Below are positions 26,970 through 36,028 of a DNA stretch of 64,000 bases, one piece after another. Position numbers and translations under genes: made by a program. The stretch lies in assembly GCA_019358945.1 (NCBI GenBank), contig JAHHIE010000029.1:1-64000 (forward strand), given 5' to 3'. This DNA comes from Stenomitos rutilans HA7619-LM2. GTDB taxonomy: Bacteria > Cyanobacteriota > Cyanobacteriia > Leptolyngbyales > Leptolyngbyaceae. Numbering within the stretch: position 1 is the first letter of the stretch; every line of letters starts with the position of its first letter. The notes below the pieces were generated by a model. It was not told the origin of the DNA. It saw only the letters and a program-made list of their open reading frames with translations, and made no database searches.

Positions 26970-28667
26970 CTACACCGACGTGACATCCTGAATCAACACC
27001 TGATCACGTGGCACGCGGAATGCCTTGAGGGTTGAGAGCGTGCCACCTGGTTTGAGGATATCGCTTACAACTTTGAAGGTGCAGGTGAGGGCTTCGGGTG
27101 TCACTTCAACCAGGTTATAGCCGTGCGTTGCCGAGTTGAAGTACTGAATGTGTGGATTGCTGCCTCGGAGTACCTGCGTCAGAATGTCGATCGGTACCGA
27201 TGGGGTGCCTGACGGTGAGTTTTGTTCGGCAAAGTTGGAGGACGTGGTGGAGCCAACAACAAATTCAACGCCGATCGGAGGGTCGGTAGGGCTGTCAAAG
27301 TTCACTCGTTGGTAGCCTGCAATGAACGTATGCAAATCGCCCGTGATGGTGACAAAGTTTTTGACTCCAGCCTCGCTGAGCGTTTTGAACAGCAGCGATC
27401 GCTCGACAGGGTAGCCATCCCACTGATCCAACGTGATGAATAAATCAGGAGTTGGCGACCCCAAAAGCTGCGTGGCAAACGCTGATAGCACTTTAAGCTG
27501 CATGGTGGTCACTTCGTTGCCCCAAATCTTCCAGGTGCGGGAAGACGTTGTGATTTGCTTGAGGAACCACTGGCGCTGCTTTAGCCCTAGCATGGTGCGA
27601 TCGGGGGCATTGCGTCCTGGACAATCTGGCACAATGGTGCGCCTGCTAGAAAGATAGGTTTGGTTCTGTGCGGTCAGGTCGTCGCAGGGTGGCCCGTTGC
27701 GATAAAGGCGCTCATCCGTCATCACCAATTCCAGCAGTTTACCCACTTTGAACGATCGGTAAATTTGAATGGCCTCCAGGGGCTTTTCCGTTTCTTCAAA
27801 AGGCACGCTGGTGGCGGTATATTCTGCCCAGGCTTTAGTCGCAGTCTGACGCAACTCTGGCTTACGGAAAGGCACCTGATCGGGGGCATTCACCTTAAAG
27901 CAATCGTTGGCAAATTCATGGTCATCCCAGATGGTGATGAAGGCGAACTTCTCGCGAATGCTTTGCAGGTCTGGGTCACTGTTGTACGTCTGGTAGAGAA
28001 AACGGTAGTCTGCCAGGGTGGAAGCGGAGGGCTGACCACTGGGGAGGGCGATCGGTCTCACACCGCGTTGAAAGCTGGTATCGCCCACCGTTTCGTAGAT
28101 ATAGTCACCCAGAAAAACGATGAAATCAAGGTCTTCTCCTGCCAGGAACCGATAGGCGTTGTAGTAACCATTGGTGTAATCCTGACAGTTGATGTAGGCG
28201 AAGCGCACCTTGTCTAGGTCGGCATTGGGGGCAGGTAGGGTTTTGAAGCGGCCCGTCTGGCTGGCCGTCCCGTCGTAAAGGAAGCGGTAGTAGTAAGTGG
28301 TAGAGGGCTTTAGTTCATTGCGATCGAGGCTGATTTTAACCGTATAGTCCTTTGCTTTGTTGGTTTTGGCGACTCCGCGCAAAGTTGCGATCGCGCCAAA
28401 GCCAGCATCTTCAGACACCTCAAAGGCAACCCGCACCTGACGTGATGCCTGCGCTGCAAGCCGAGTCCACAAGGTAATCCCACGCGATCGAGGATCACCA
28501 GACGCCACGCTTTGAGGGAATAAATTGGTTGCTGCATTGACAGGCTCGACAGCAAACAGCTTGTCAATCTCTAATTGATCCAGCCCCAGTAATGCTGGAA
28601 TTTCACGGCCTGCCCAAACCACCACACCCGCTGCCAGCGAATATTTCAGAAACGATCGTCTGTCCAT
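26970..28667 (-). CDS. phoD: alkaline phosphatase D (PhoD-type, Tat-exported)
   Basis: 565 residues with a twin-arginine signal (MDRRSFLKYSLAAGVVVWAG), so it is exported folded. An N-terminal Fn3-like domain (about 45-140, QSVASGDPRSRGITLWTRL) precedes the metallophosphatase domain. The metal ligands show as FLGDYIYE, WDDHEFAND, WGNEVTTMQ and TGDLHTF. PhoD enzymes release phosphate from phosphodi- and monoesters using Ca and Fe, usually under PhoB control. I did not find a clear Pho box in the 100 bases upstream. A pho-related context exists with phoU 1.6 kb away. Confidence 0.95.
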   Translation of the reverse strand: MDRRSFLKYSLAAGVVVWAGREIPALLGLDQLEIDKLFAVEPVNAATNLFPQSVASGDPRSRGITLWTRLAAQASRQVRVAFEVSEDAGFGAIATLRGVAKTNKAKDYTVKISLDRNELKPSTTYYYRFLYDGTASQTGRFKTLPAPNADLDKVRFAYINCQDYTNGYYNAYRFLAGEDLDFIVFLGDYIYETVGDTSFQRGVRPIALPSGQPSASTLADYRFLYQTYNSDPDLQSIREKFAFITIWDDHEFANDCFKVNAPDQVPFRKPELRQTATKAWAEYTATSVPFEETEKPLEAIQIYRSFKVGKLLELVMTDERLYRNGPPCDDLTAQNQTYLSSRRTIVPDCPGRNAPDRTMLGLKQRQWFLKQITTSSRTWKIWGNEVTTMQLKVLSAFATQLLGSPTPDLFITLDQWDGYPVERSLLFKTLSEAGVKNFVTITGDLHTFIAGYQRVNFDSPTDPPIGVEFVVGSTTSSNFAEQNSPSGTPSVPIDILTQVLRGSNPHIQYFNSATHGYNLVEVTPEALTCTFKVVSDILKPGGTLSTLKAFRVPRDQVLIQDVTSV

Positions 28668-28918
28668 GCCATTTTCCTCAAGTGCTCTCTTCCTGCCCTC
28701 TGTTGCACAGCCTCTAGATATGCCAAAATTACGTTACACAGTGACAACCGACAAGGGCAAGAGCTTTATTTCGATCAGTGCTATTGCTGACCAGACTACG
28801 TTGTCAGGTTTAAGCAGCCCTTAAGCGTGGTTTAAAGAAGACTAGCCACTTTGGGAAATTACCGAGCAGGATGAGGACAGAAGGCAGAAGGAGAAAGGCA
28901 AAAGGCAAAAGGGGAAGG

Positions 28919-28953
28919 GGCTGACCGCTGATAGCTGATAGCTGACCGCTAAC
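28919..28953. repeat. heptamer repeat cluster, five units
   Basis: ggctgac cgctgat agctgat agctgac cgctaac: five consecutive heptamers in the phoD upstream gap (28668-28987), adjoining a purine-rich GGCAAAAGG tract. No other feature is seen in that gap. Confidence 0.7.
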
Positions 28954-28987
28954 TTAGCTCATAACTCCCCTGCTTTCTCTGCTCCCC

Positions 28988-29974
28988 TCACTCCTGTCCC
29001 GCCGATGGCTGTGTATTCAGGTACGACAAGAAGTCCTCCAGCTCATCGTCGGTGAGTTCACTGCGAGTTTTTTTGCCGTAGGTTTTTTGCAGGTAGGTGC
29101 TGCCCTGACGCTTGCTCCAGCCGATGCGATCGATCTCCACCCCAATCTGCGAGATCAACGAGGATAAATCTCTTGACGCGCTTTCAGATGTGCCAGCATC
29201 CGCAGGAGTCTCTTTGTTAGCGGTTGGTTTACGGGGTTTGCTTCTAGAGACTGGTGCCTCAGCGGCAGGAAGAGGCTCGTCAGTGGTAAGCGCGCGATCG
29301 GGTTCCTCTTCAACGAATGGTTCGGCTTCGTCATATGGAGCCTCGTCATACGGAGCCTGATCATACGGAGTCTCGTCGTCAGGACTATCATCTCGATCGA
29401 AGGGTGCTTCATCGTCTGGTACGTCCTCAAGCGGTGTCTGCCAACCCTCTAGCGCCCTTTCGGAACGATCAAGGGTTGGTACAGATGGGTCAACGGCTGG
29501 GGTGGAGAAGGACGCGTTTGGAAGGTGAGATAGCAGCGCTGGCTCGATCGTTAACGGGGGAAAAGTGGGCGGAGGGGGGATCGTTGCCTCATTACCTGCC
29601 AAGGCGATCGGAGGCACATCGCTTGGAGGTGCAACCTCATTGAACGTCGGCAGCGCTATGTCCGCTGGTGTTCGTGGCGTTGCTGGAGCATTGGCGTAGG
29701 GAAAGGGTAACGTAGTACTTGCTATCGGAACGGGCTGCACGTTTAGAGCGATACCCAGCAGTACTAACACCCGTAGCCGTGCCTGATCTTCTGCCTGTTC
29801 AACGGTCGTTGCGGCGGCTAAGCTCGTTGCTAGCGTCATATTGCCTAGCTGCACGATCGCCCGTACAACAAAGCGATCGGCATGAATTTGCACCAATTCA
29901 GTCAGTAGCCCACTGGCAGGATATCGGGTTTGTAATTGGGCAAAGAGTGTGGGTAGGTCTAGGGCTTCAGGCAT
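28988..29974 (-). CDS. conserved cyanobacterial hypothetical protein with acidic repeat region
   Basis: 328 residues from ATG 29974 (MPEALDLPTLFAQLQ). The N-terminal 100 residues form a probable alpha/beta domain. A long disordered Pro/Asp-rich middle contains a short tandem repeat (APYDE/APYDQ, four or so copies near residues 215-235). A C-terminal 55-residue module reads IGWSKRQGSTYLQKTYGKK then LTDDELEDFLSYL. That C-terminal module recurs at the ends of several cyanobacterial proteins, including, as I recall, Rad52-like ones, but its role is unknown. The frame opens 24 codons earlier without conserved sequence. Confidence 0.75.
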   Translation of the reverse strand: MPEALDLPTLFAQLQTRYPASGLLTELVQIHADRFVVRAIVQLGNMTLATSLAAATTVEQAEDQARLRVLVLLGIALNVQPVPIASTTLPFPYANAPATPRTPADIALPTFNEVAPPSDVPPIALAGNEATIPPPPTFPPLTIEPALLSHLPNASFSTPAVDPSVPTLDRSERALEGWQTPLEDVPDDEAPFDRDDSPDDETPYDQAPYDEAPYDEAEPFVEEEPDRALTTDEPLPAAEAPVSRSKPRKPTANKETPADAGTSESASRDLSSLISQIGVEIDRIGWSKRQGSTYLQKTYGKKTRSELTDDELEDFLSYLNTQPSAGQE

Positions 29975-30195
29975 GGCGACAGCAGGAGTTGAAGGAGGAT
30001 GATAGATGGTTGGGGCGTAAGTAATGATAGAAAGCGATTTAAGCAAGTCAGTGCAGCTTGCTCAGCATAAGGTGTAGCAGTGCATCTTGAGACGTTTGAG
30101 GGTTCTTAGCTGATTGACTGATCAATCTTTTAGCCCACCCAGTACCAATCGACCGTTCCACGCTTGTTTCATTGTGACGATGTCTTGCAGCCGAC

Positions 30196-30228
30196 TGTCA
30201 AGATTTTTTACCTGCGATAAGCTTGACA
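30196..30228. promoter_or_regulatory. inverted repeat TGTCAAG/CTTGACA upstream of phoU
   Basis: TGTCAAG (30196-30202) and CTTGACA (30222-30228) are perfect inverted copies 19 bases apart, 50 bases before the phoU frame. This could be an operator or chance. No canonical direct-repeat Pho box (CTTAACCT-like) is seen. Confidence 0.25.
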
Positions 30229-30278
30229 ACTATACTTGTCTACAGAAGTGCCTGCGAACAATCTAGAATTTTTCCAGG

Positions 30279-30965
30279 TTGGCGTTGTGGACTTTATGTG
30301 CGATTACTTCATTGGAAAGCCCTAGACTCATTCGTACACATTTCGATCGCCAGACCAAGCGCATTCAGCGCGATGTTTTGCGTATGGGAGCGCTGGTAGA
30401 AAACTCTTTTTGGATGGCGCGTCAGGCATTGTTCGATCGTGACCTCGAAGCCCCAGCCAAAATTGCGCTGCAAGACAAACAAATTGATAAGCTTTACCGC
30501 CAGATCGAGCAAGACTGTGTGAGCCTCATTGCCCTTCAGGCTCCGGTGGCTCAAGATGTGCGGTTGCTCAGTGCCACCATGCAGCTTGTACGCGATTTAG
30601 AGCGCATCGGCGACTACGCCGAAGATTTGGGTGAAATTGCGATTCGGCTGTTTCCCTACTCGCCGCCTGCTTACATGGGACGGGTGCAGATGATGTGCGA
30701 TCGCTGTCGCGCCATGCTAGCCATGAGCCTCGCCGCCCTTTCTGACCTGGATGCGGAATCAGGGTTGGAAATTAAAATCAAAGATGACGCGGTTGATTTG
30801 GATTACGAAACGCTATACGAGCTACTGGCACACCAACGCGATGTTCCCGGCATTGTAGAGCCGATCGTCCTCATGGTGCTCGTCATTCGCCACATGGAAC
30901 GCATGGCAGACCACGCTACGAACATTGGCAAGCGCGTAGCGTATATTGTCACCGGGCAGCGGTAG
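30279..30965 (+). CDS. phoU: phosphate-signalling regulator PhoU
   Basis: PhoU couples the Pst phosphate transporter to the PhoR/SphS histidine kinase and represses the Pho regulon when phosphate is sufficient. There are two three-helix repeats of about 100 residues, each with an E/D-x-x-x-D metal-binding motif: DLERIGDYAEDLGEIA and HMERMADHATNIGKRV. In-frame ATG and GTG codons are lacking before the conserved region. The possible starts are TTG at 30279, 30285 or 30312; the last (LESPRLIRTHFDRQ) fits the family best. The length is then about 217 residues. No pst genes are adjacent. Confidence 0.92.
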   Translation: MALWTLCAITSLESPRLIRTHFDRQTKRIQRDVLRMGALVENSFWMARQALFDRDLEAPAKIALQDKQIDKLYRQIEQDCVSLIALQAPVAQDVRLLSATMQLVRDLERIGDYAEDLGEIAIRLFPYSPPAYMGRVQMMCDRCRAMLAMSLAALSDLDAESGLEIKIKDDAVDLDYETLYELLAHQRDVPGIVEPIVLMVLVIRHMERMADHATNIGKRVAYIVTGQR

Positions 30966-31158
30966 AAAGGACGTCAAAAACGCTCTTCTCGATATTCCTT
31001 CCACTGGTCTTTTCAATCATTACGAAGCTGGATGTAATTATTGATACGGGTCTAAAAACTGAATCTTTTCTATCCAAAGAGTTACCTTCTTAAGCGTGGA
31101 AACGGTATAAACCGAATCAACTATTGTTAAAAAAGCGACCTTCAGCAGTCAGTAACCA

Positions 31159-32154
31159 TTAACTCTCCAGTCGTCTATCATTCACCTCTGGCACCTCACG
31201 CCTCACCTCTTTCTGTCCGAAATACCAGAGCAGCGCCACCAATAGCACAGTCCCCGCTACGTATTTAAGCAAGTCAGGAATAGCTGGATTGGGTGAGAAA
31301 AAGCCTTCGATAAGACCCGCAATCACCAGCATGGGAACGATGCCGTATACCAGTTGAGCGGCCTGTGCGCCGTAGAGTTTGAGTGCCTCCGATCGTCGAT
31401 ATTCACCAGGAAACAACAGCGCTCTCGCAAGCAAAAAGCCTGCGCCACCTGCGAGAAAAATGGCTGGCAGTTCCAGTGCTCCGTGGGGAAACACGAAGGC
31501 CCAGAAGGGAAAGGCGAGATTATTTTGCCCGACAAGGGTGCCAACGGTGCCAATGAGCACACCATTGAGGAGCATGGCAAAAGTGGTGAAAAGCCCCCCT
31601 GTCATACCGCCTGCGACGGCTGCAAAGGACACCTTAATGTTGTTGATCATGATGTTGCTGGAGGCAAACGGCTCAATGCCCACGATCGACCCTGTCCAGA
31701 GTTCACCGCGATCGCGTACTTGCTCAATCATGCGTTGGGGAACAACCAGCGACAGAAAACTGGGGTCTCGCCATGACAGCCACCAGGACACTAACCCTGC
31801 GAACACAAACAGACCCGTTGCCAGAGCAATATAACCCCGCGACTGCTGCACGACGGCTGGAAAGCCCCAGCGGTAAAACGTCCCGATCGCCCGCCATTCC
31901 TGTCGGCGCGATCCTTGATAGATCTGGGAGTAGCCGCGAGTGGCAAGGGTTTGCAAATCTTGAACAACCAGGTCGCCAACGGCATGGGTGCGCGCGCGTG
32001 CCAGGTCAGCGGCGGTCGATCGATACAGGCTAGCAAGTTGGCGAATTTCATTGGCATCGAGCGCCTTCCAGCCCTGTTTTTCGGCTTTTTTAAGCAAGGT
32101 ATCCAGTTCTTTCCAACTCGGCTGTCGCCGTGCTAGCCAGCGCTGTATGTTCAT
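31159..32154 (-). CDS. SpoIIM/DUF95-family membrane protein
   Basis: 331 residues. A cytoplasmic helical N terminus (MNIQRWLARRQPSWKELD, then RQLASLYRSTAADLARART) precedes five or six membrane helices. The family segments NNIKVSFAAVAGGMTGG and FVFPHGALELPAIFLAGGAG are clear. It is named after sporulation protein M of Bacillus, but in non-sporulating bacteria the family sits with RDD and DUF58 proteins, as here. Divergently transcribed from the membrane protein/RDD pair, with an 84-base shared promoter region. Confidence 0.9.
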   Translation of the reverse strand: MNIQRWLARRQPSWKELDTLLKKAEKQGWKALDANEIRQLASLYRSTAADLARARTHAVGDLVVQDLQTLATRGYSQIYQGSRRQEWRAIGTFYRWGFPAVVQQSRGYIALATGLFVFAGLVSWWLSWRDPSFLSLVVPQRMIEQVRDRGELWTGSIVGIEPFASSNIMINNIKVSFAAVAGGMTGGLFTTFAMLLNGVLIGTVGTLVGQNNLAFPFWAFVFPHGALELPAIFLAGGAGFLLARALLFPGEYRRSEALKLYGAQAAQLVYGIVPMLVIAGLIEGFFSPNPAIPDLLKYVAGTVLLVALLWYFGQKEVRREVPEVNDRRLES

Positions 32155-32238
32155 AATCTGTGATATTTCCTGGGAACCAAAGAAACGTAGTTTAGAATCG
32201 CGTCAACATCTATGCGCTGAATAGCCAAAGTGTAGCTC

Positions 32239-33225
32239 ATGGCTTCTCCCTCCAATTCACATGGTTCCATCCAATCACTCAGTGTCGGTAACGTTGTCAC
32301 TGCCGGGTTTCGGCTGTATGGTGCAAACTTCAAGCAGTACATTAGAATTGCCCTGATTGGTACATTGTGGGGGCTGTTGTGGTTTGTTGCTCTAGTGCTT
32401 GCAATAATTTTTTCCGTGGCATCGCGAAATTATCACATCCCTTGGTGGTTGAGCGTTCCAGTGCTGATTGGTGTATGCCTATACCCAATTGCAAAATATC
32501 TGGCAAACTCAGCGCTCATCGCACGGCTGGCATTTGGTGAACTGACTAACCAGCCAGAGACAGTAGGTGAAGCTCGTCGCTATATTAAAGCACGCATGTG
32601 GAGCTTTCTAGGTACAGGTCTGCTGTTGTGGTTTATTAACACCGTTATCTTAATCGCGTTCTTTCTTGTTTTGGCATTAGTCGTTGTTGGTTTCCTAAAC
32701 TTCGCTGGAGGCTCGCAGTTTCTTCAGAACCCGTCGCCAGCGATGTTTCCCGCCTATGCCAGTATTTTTGGACGCGCTGGACTGTTGGCTTTAGTCTTGA
32801 TCCTAGCCTTTTTAGGTTTTCTCCTTTTATTTCATGCCCGACTAGTTGCGACTGAACTGCCCTTGGCAATAGAACCTAAAGTGACAGCTATCAGTACGAT
32901 CGGTCGTATGTGGTCACTTACCGAGGGCAATGGCTGGCGGATTGCCTTAATTCTTTTTGTGACCTTACTAATCACACTCCCCATACTCATATTAGTGCGG
33001 CTGCTTTCGGGTACGGGGTCGACAACTATACCAACATCCAAGCTTGCTGCTTACTCTTCCAATTATTTCTTACGCTCCGCCTTCATTAGCTTTGTACTAA
33101 ACTTCACCCTCTCTACAGTGATGCTGCCGCTATGGCAGGCGATCAAAGCTGTGATCTACTACGATCTGCGGAGTCGCCGTGAGGGGTTAGGGCTACAGTT
33201 ACGCGATCGGGGCGCTCAAAGCTAA
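32239..33225 (+). CDS. polytopic membrane protein, paralogue of the protein at 24335-25216
   Basis: 328 residues with about six membrane helices. It shares GNVVTAGFRLYGANFKQY at the N terminus, ATELPLAIE in the middle and WQAIKAVIYYDLRSRREG at the C terminus with the DUF58-linked membrane protein 7 kb away, so the two are paralogues. Of the two, this copy is linked to RDD (7-base gap) and divergent SpoIIM. A structural role in an uncharacterised envelope complex is inference. Confidence 0.82.
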   Translation: MASPSNSHGSIQSLSVGNVVTAGFRLYGANFKQYIRIALIGTLWGLLWFVALVLAIIFSVASRNYHIPWWLSVPVLIGVCLYPIAKYLANSALIARLAFGELTNQPETVGEARRYIKARMWSFLGTGLLLWFINTVILIAFFLVLALVVVGFLNFAGGSQFLQNPSPAMFPAYASIFGRAGLLALVLILAFLGFLLLFHARLVATELPLAIEPKVTAISTIGRMWSLTEGNGWRIALILFVTLLITLPILILVRLLSGTGSTTIPTSKLAAYSSNYFLRSAFISFVLNFTLSTVMLPLWQAIKAVIYYDLRSRREGLGLQLRDRGAQS

Positions 33226-33232
33226 CCGTACC

Positions 33233-34030
33233 ATGCATTTCTTCAACCGCGTTTCGCTATCCACACCAGAAAGTGTCGAGCTAGAGTTTACACTGGCAGG
33301 CATTGGTAATCGCACGCTGGCGCTCATCATCGATTACCACATTCTAGGCGCTTTGGTGGTTGTTTTTTGGGTGCTTTGGGGGGTGTTTACATTAGGGCTG
33401 CTGCGCTATTTGGAGAGGAGTAATGCTAACTATGCAGCTCTTCCCATCTGGCTACTGGCGATCGCTCTTCTTATCAATTTTATGCTCTTCACAGGCTACT
33501 TCACGTTCTTTGAAGTGCTCTGGCAAGGTCAAACCCCCGGCAAACGTTTCACTAAAATTCGCGTGATTCGCGACAGTGGCAGACCGATCGGGCTGTCTCA
33601 GGCGGCTCTGCGATCACTACTACGCCCGATCGACGACTTCTGCTTTGTTGGAGTCTTCTTTATTCTGCTTGGCAAGCAAGAGAAACGGTTAGGCGATTGG
33701 GCAGCCGGAACGCTCGTGATTCAGGAACAACGGGGCGATCGCAAAGCCACTTTAACGATTTCTGACCGGGCAAAGCAACTGGCGATCGAGTTGCCCAAAT
33801 TAGCCGATCTAAGCCAATTGCTACCCGATGACTTTGCCGTGGTGCGTACCTACCTGCAACGTCGGCGCACAATGGATGCCAGAGCCAGAAACGATCTCAG
33901 CTTGAGCTTGGCACGGCAACTCCGCACCCTCATTGGACTCGAAACCATTCCACCCGACACCACCGCTGAGCAATTTCTCGAAGCGGTCTATGAGGCGTAT
34001 CAGCATTTGAGGGGCAAGGATGAAGGCTAG
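33233..34030 (+). CDS. RDD-family membrane protein
   Basis: 265 residues. The RDD domain (about 15-165) starts GNRTLALIIDYHILGALVV with Arg and Asp in the first helix. The third helix region has GQTPGKRFTKIRVI and ALRSLLRPIDDF, and the end of the domain is KRLGDWAAGTLVI. The C-terminal 90 residues are cytoplasmic and helical. Some RDD proteins are reported to act as Na+(K+)/H+ antiporters, but not this branch. Cotranscribed with the preceding membrane-protein gene (7-base gap). Confidence 0.9.
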   Translation: MHFFNRVSLSTPESVELEFTLAGIGNRTLALIIDYHILGALVVVFWVLWGVFTLGLLRYLERSNANYAALPIWLLAIALLINFMLFTGYFTFFEVLWQGQTPGKRFTKIRVIRDSGRPIGLSQAALRSLLRPIDDFCFVGVFFILLGKQEKRLGDWAAGTLVIQEQRGDRKATLTISDRAKQLAIELPKLADLSQLLPDDFAVVRTYLQRRRTMDARARNDLSLSLARQLRTLIGLETIPPDTTAEQFLEAVYEAYQHLRGKDEG

Positions 34031-34147
34031 AAGTTTTGAGTGAAGTCAGTGGTCAGACATCGTGGGGAATAAGGAGTGGGGAGTGGGGAGAGTTCTGAGT
34101 GTCGAGTTTTGAGTTTTAAGTTGATGTTGCTTCTGCCTTTAGTTTTG

Positions 34148-34172
34148 AGCTATCAGCCGTCAGCCATCAGCT
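34148..34172. repeat. heptamer repeat cluster in a repeat-rich gap
   Basis: Minus-orientation heptamers (agctatcagccgtcagccatcagct) within 34031-34326. The same gap also holds GAGTTTTGAGTTTTAAG and pyrimidine-rich CCTTTAGCCCTCATCCCTC repeats and no gene. Confidence 0.6.
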
Positions 34173-34326
34173 TTTTAGCCTTTAGCCCTCATCCCTCATC
34201 CCTCTGCCTTTAACCGACTCCCGACCCCTTCTGCCCTTAGCCTTCTACCTCCTATCCTCTGCCTCCACTCCCAACAGTACGCTAATGTAGAAACTGCCCC
34301 CTTGCCTCGGTGCCTGTAGATAATCT

Positions 34327-35436
34327 GTGTTGCCCTTTAGACTTTCAAACGCTTCACTTCTTTTGGTTGCCTGCCTGCTGCTACCGCTAGTAGGTTGTGC
34401 CAATAGCCCAGTGGGTGAATCACTACAAAAATCCTTTGCAGCCGACCCAAAGCTGGAAGCAAGTGCTTCACCTGAGCCATCGGCAACGCCTGCGGTCTCT
34501 ACAACGCCACAGCCTTCTGTACTAGCAAGTGAATCGCCCGCTCCCATTTTGAGTCCGTCTGCTACACCATCGCCTTTCGCTCCTCAGCCTGGAGGCGCAG
34601 GCATTCCTGATCTTTCAGACAGCACGGTGGTTGGAGCGTCAGGCAGTTCGGACGGTGGCACGAAGCCGATCGTAACTTCAGGTGATGCAAATAACGGGCA
34701 AGCTCAAGCAGCACCTGCGACGATCGACTTTACGGATCTCAACAAAACGCCGAAAGAACTCCAGCAATACGTTTCCGATCTGGCAAAGCTAGGGGTTCTG
34801 ACCCCAGCTACCGATGGCACTAAAGCCACTCAAAATAAAGACAGCACCCTGTTTTCACCAAACAAAGTCATGACTCGTCGGGAATATGTGCGCTGGTTAG
34901 TGGCGGCGAACAATCGACTTTATGCCAGCCAACCAGCCAAACAGATTCGACTCAGTACCGACACCGCTCAGCCTGTTTTTCAAGATGTATCCCGCACTGA
35001 TCCAGATTTCCCGCCCATTCAAGGGTTAGCGGAAGCTGGTCTGATTCCCAGTCCGCTGTCGGGTGACAGTACCACCGTCACGTTCCGTCCCGATGCCCCC
35101 CTCACACGCGAAAACCTCATTCTGTGGAAGGTGCCTGCCGATACTCGTCAAGCCCTGCCTACCGCGAGCCTGGATGCGATTAAGCAAACCTGGGGCTTTC
35201 AAGACGCTGCCCGCATTAATCCCAAAGCACAACGGGCTGTGTTAGCTGATTTTCAAAATGGCGATGCAGCCAACATTCGTCGCGCGTTTGGCTATACGAC
35301 GCTGTTTCAACCAAAGAAAGCGGTCACTCGCGCGGAAGCGGCGGCAGCTCTTTGGTATTTCGGCTATCAGGGCGATGGTCAATCGGCTCAAGAAGCGCTG
35401 AAGACGGCGAATACTTCGCCGAGTGCGTCACCTTAG
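34327..35436 (+). CDS. lipoprotein with S-layer-homology-like repeats
   Basis: 369 residues from GTG 34327. The lipoprotein signal has lipobox LVGC near residue 24. About 90 residues of Ser/Pro/Ala-rich linker follow, then a C-terminal region with SLH-like elements: a partial unit around DLAKLGVLTP and TRREYVRWL, a unit FQDVSRTDPDFPPIQGLAEA with FRPDAPLTRENLI, and a final TRAEAAAALWYF. SLH domains bind peptidoglycan-linked polymers, so an envelope-anchoring role is plausible. Ends TSPSASP. Confidence 0.82.
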   Translation: MLPFRLSNASLLLVACLLLPLVGCANSPVGESLQKSFAADPKLEASASPEPSATPAVSTTPQPSVLASESPAPILSPSATPSPFAPQPGGAGIPDLSDSTVVGASGSSDGGTKPIVTSGDANNGQAQAAPATIDFTDLNKTPKELQQYVSDLAKLGVLTPATDGTKATQNKDSTLFSPNKVMTRREYVRWLVAANNRLYASQPAKQIRLSTDTAQPVFQDVSRTDPDFPPIQGLAEAGLIPSPLSGDSTTVTFRPDAPLTRENLILWKVPADTRQALPTASLDAIKQTWGFQDAARINPKAQRAVLADFQNGDAANIRRAFGYTTLFQPKKAVTRAEAAAALWYFGYQGDGQSAQEALKTANTSPSASP

Positions 35437-36028
35437 CGCGATCACGCTGGCAGAGGTTGCAAGGTTGCTTGAGAAAGCACGATCGCTCAAAACGTATGAC
35501 TATATCACTACCGACAACAGGTTACGACTTCGATCGCTTGTAATAGTTGCTCTTTGATATTCATACGGCCTTGCTCTTGCTCCGCTCTTACAGCCGTCAT
35601 TATTTGCATTTCCTACAACCCTACACCACATGTCCTGTTTAGCGATGTGTCAACACCAATGGCAATACTCTAGTTCGCATCGCTATGAGCGGAGGAGAAT
35701 GCATGACAGAAATTGGGGCTGTCGATGTGATGGGAAGCCGCAGCGTTTAGCGTTTGAGGGTATAAAAGTGGGGGAGTGAGTGGGAGGTGCCCACCCTACC
35801 CGCTTCTGTCTACAGGTTACATTCCACAAGTCTGGACATGCGAGTAGAGAGCACTACATTGGGCGAGCGTACCTCAAACAGAAATGGTCTTGTTTGAAAT
35901 AGGAATGCTCTAACTTGAGGCAGGAATGGTCTCACTTCAAGTACGATCGCGCTCAACCAAAACCTTCGAGATTTACATACTTGATGCTCAACAGAGACGC
36001 TACTTGAGCAAAATTCCGAGGTTTGTGA
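35437..36028. other. convergent intergenic region
   Basis: 592 bases between two convergent stop codons. It contains the 21-bp tandem repeat listed next and no gene or obvious T-tailed terminator. Confidence 0.5.
35881..35943. repeat. three degenerate 21-bp tandem repeats
   Basis: Three consecutive 21-base units begin GAAATGGTCT, GGAATGCTCT and GGAATGGTCT, with conserved spacing and an (A/C)ACTT(G/C)A-like second half. The 21-bp period equals seven codons and also two helical turns. No long frame runs through, so it is either a decayed coding repeat or a protein-binding array. Confidence 0.65.
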
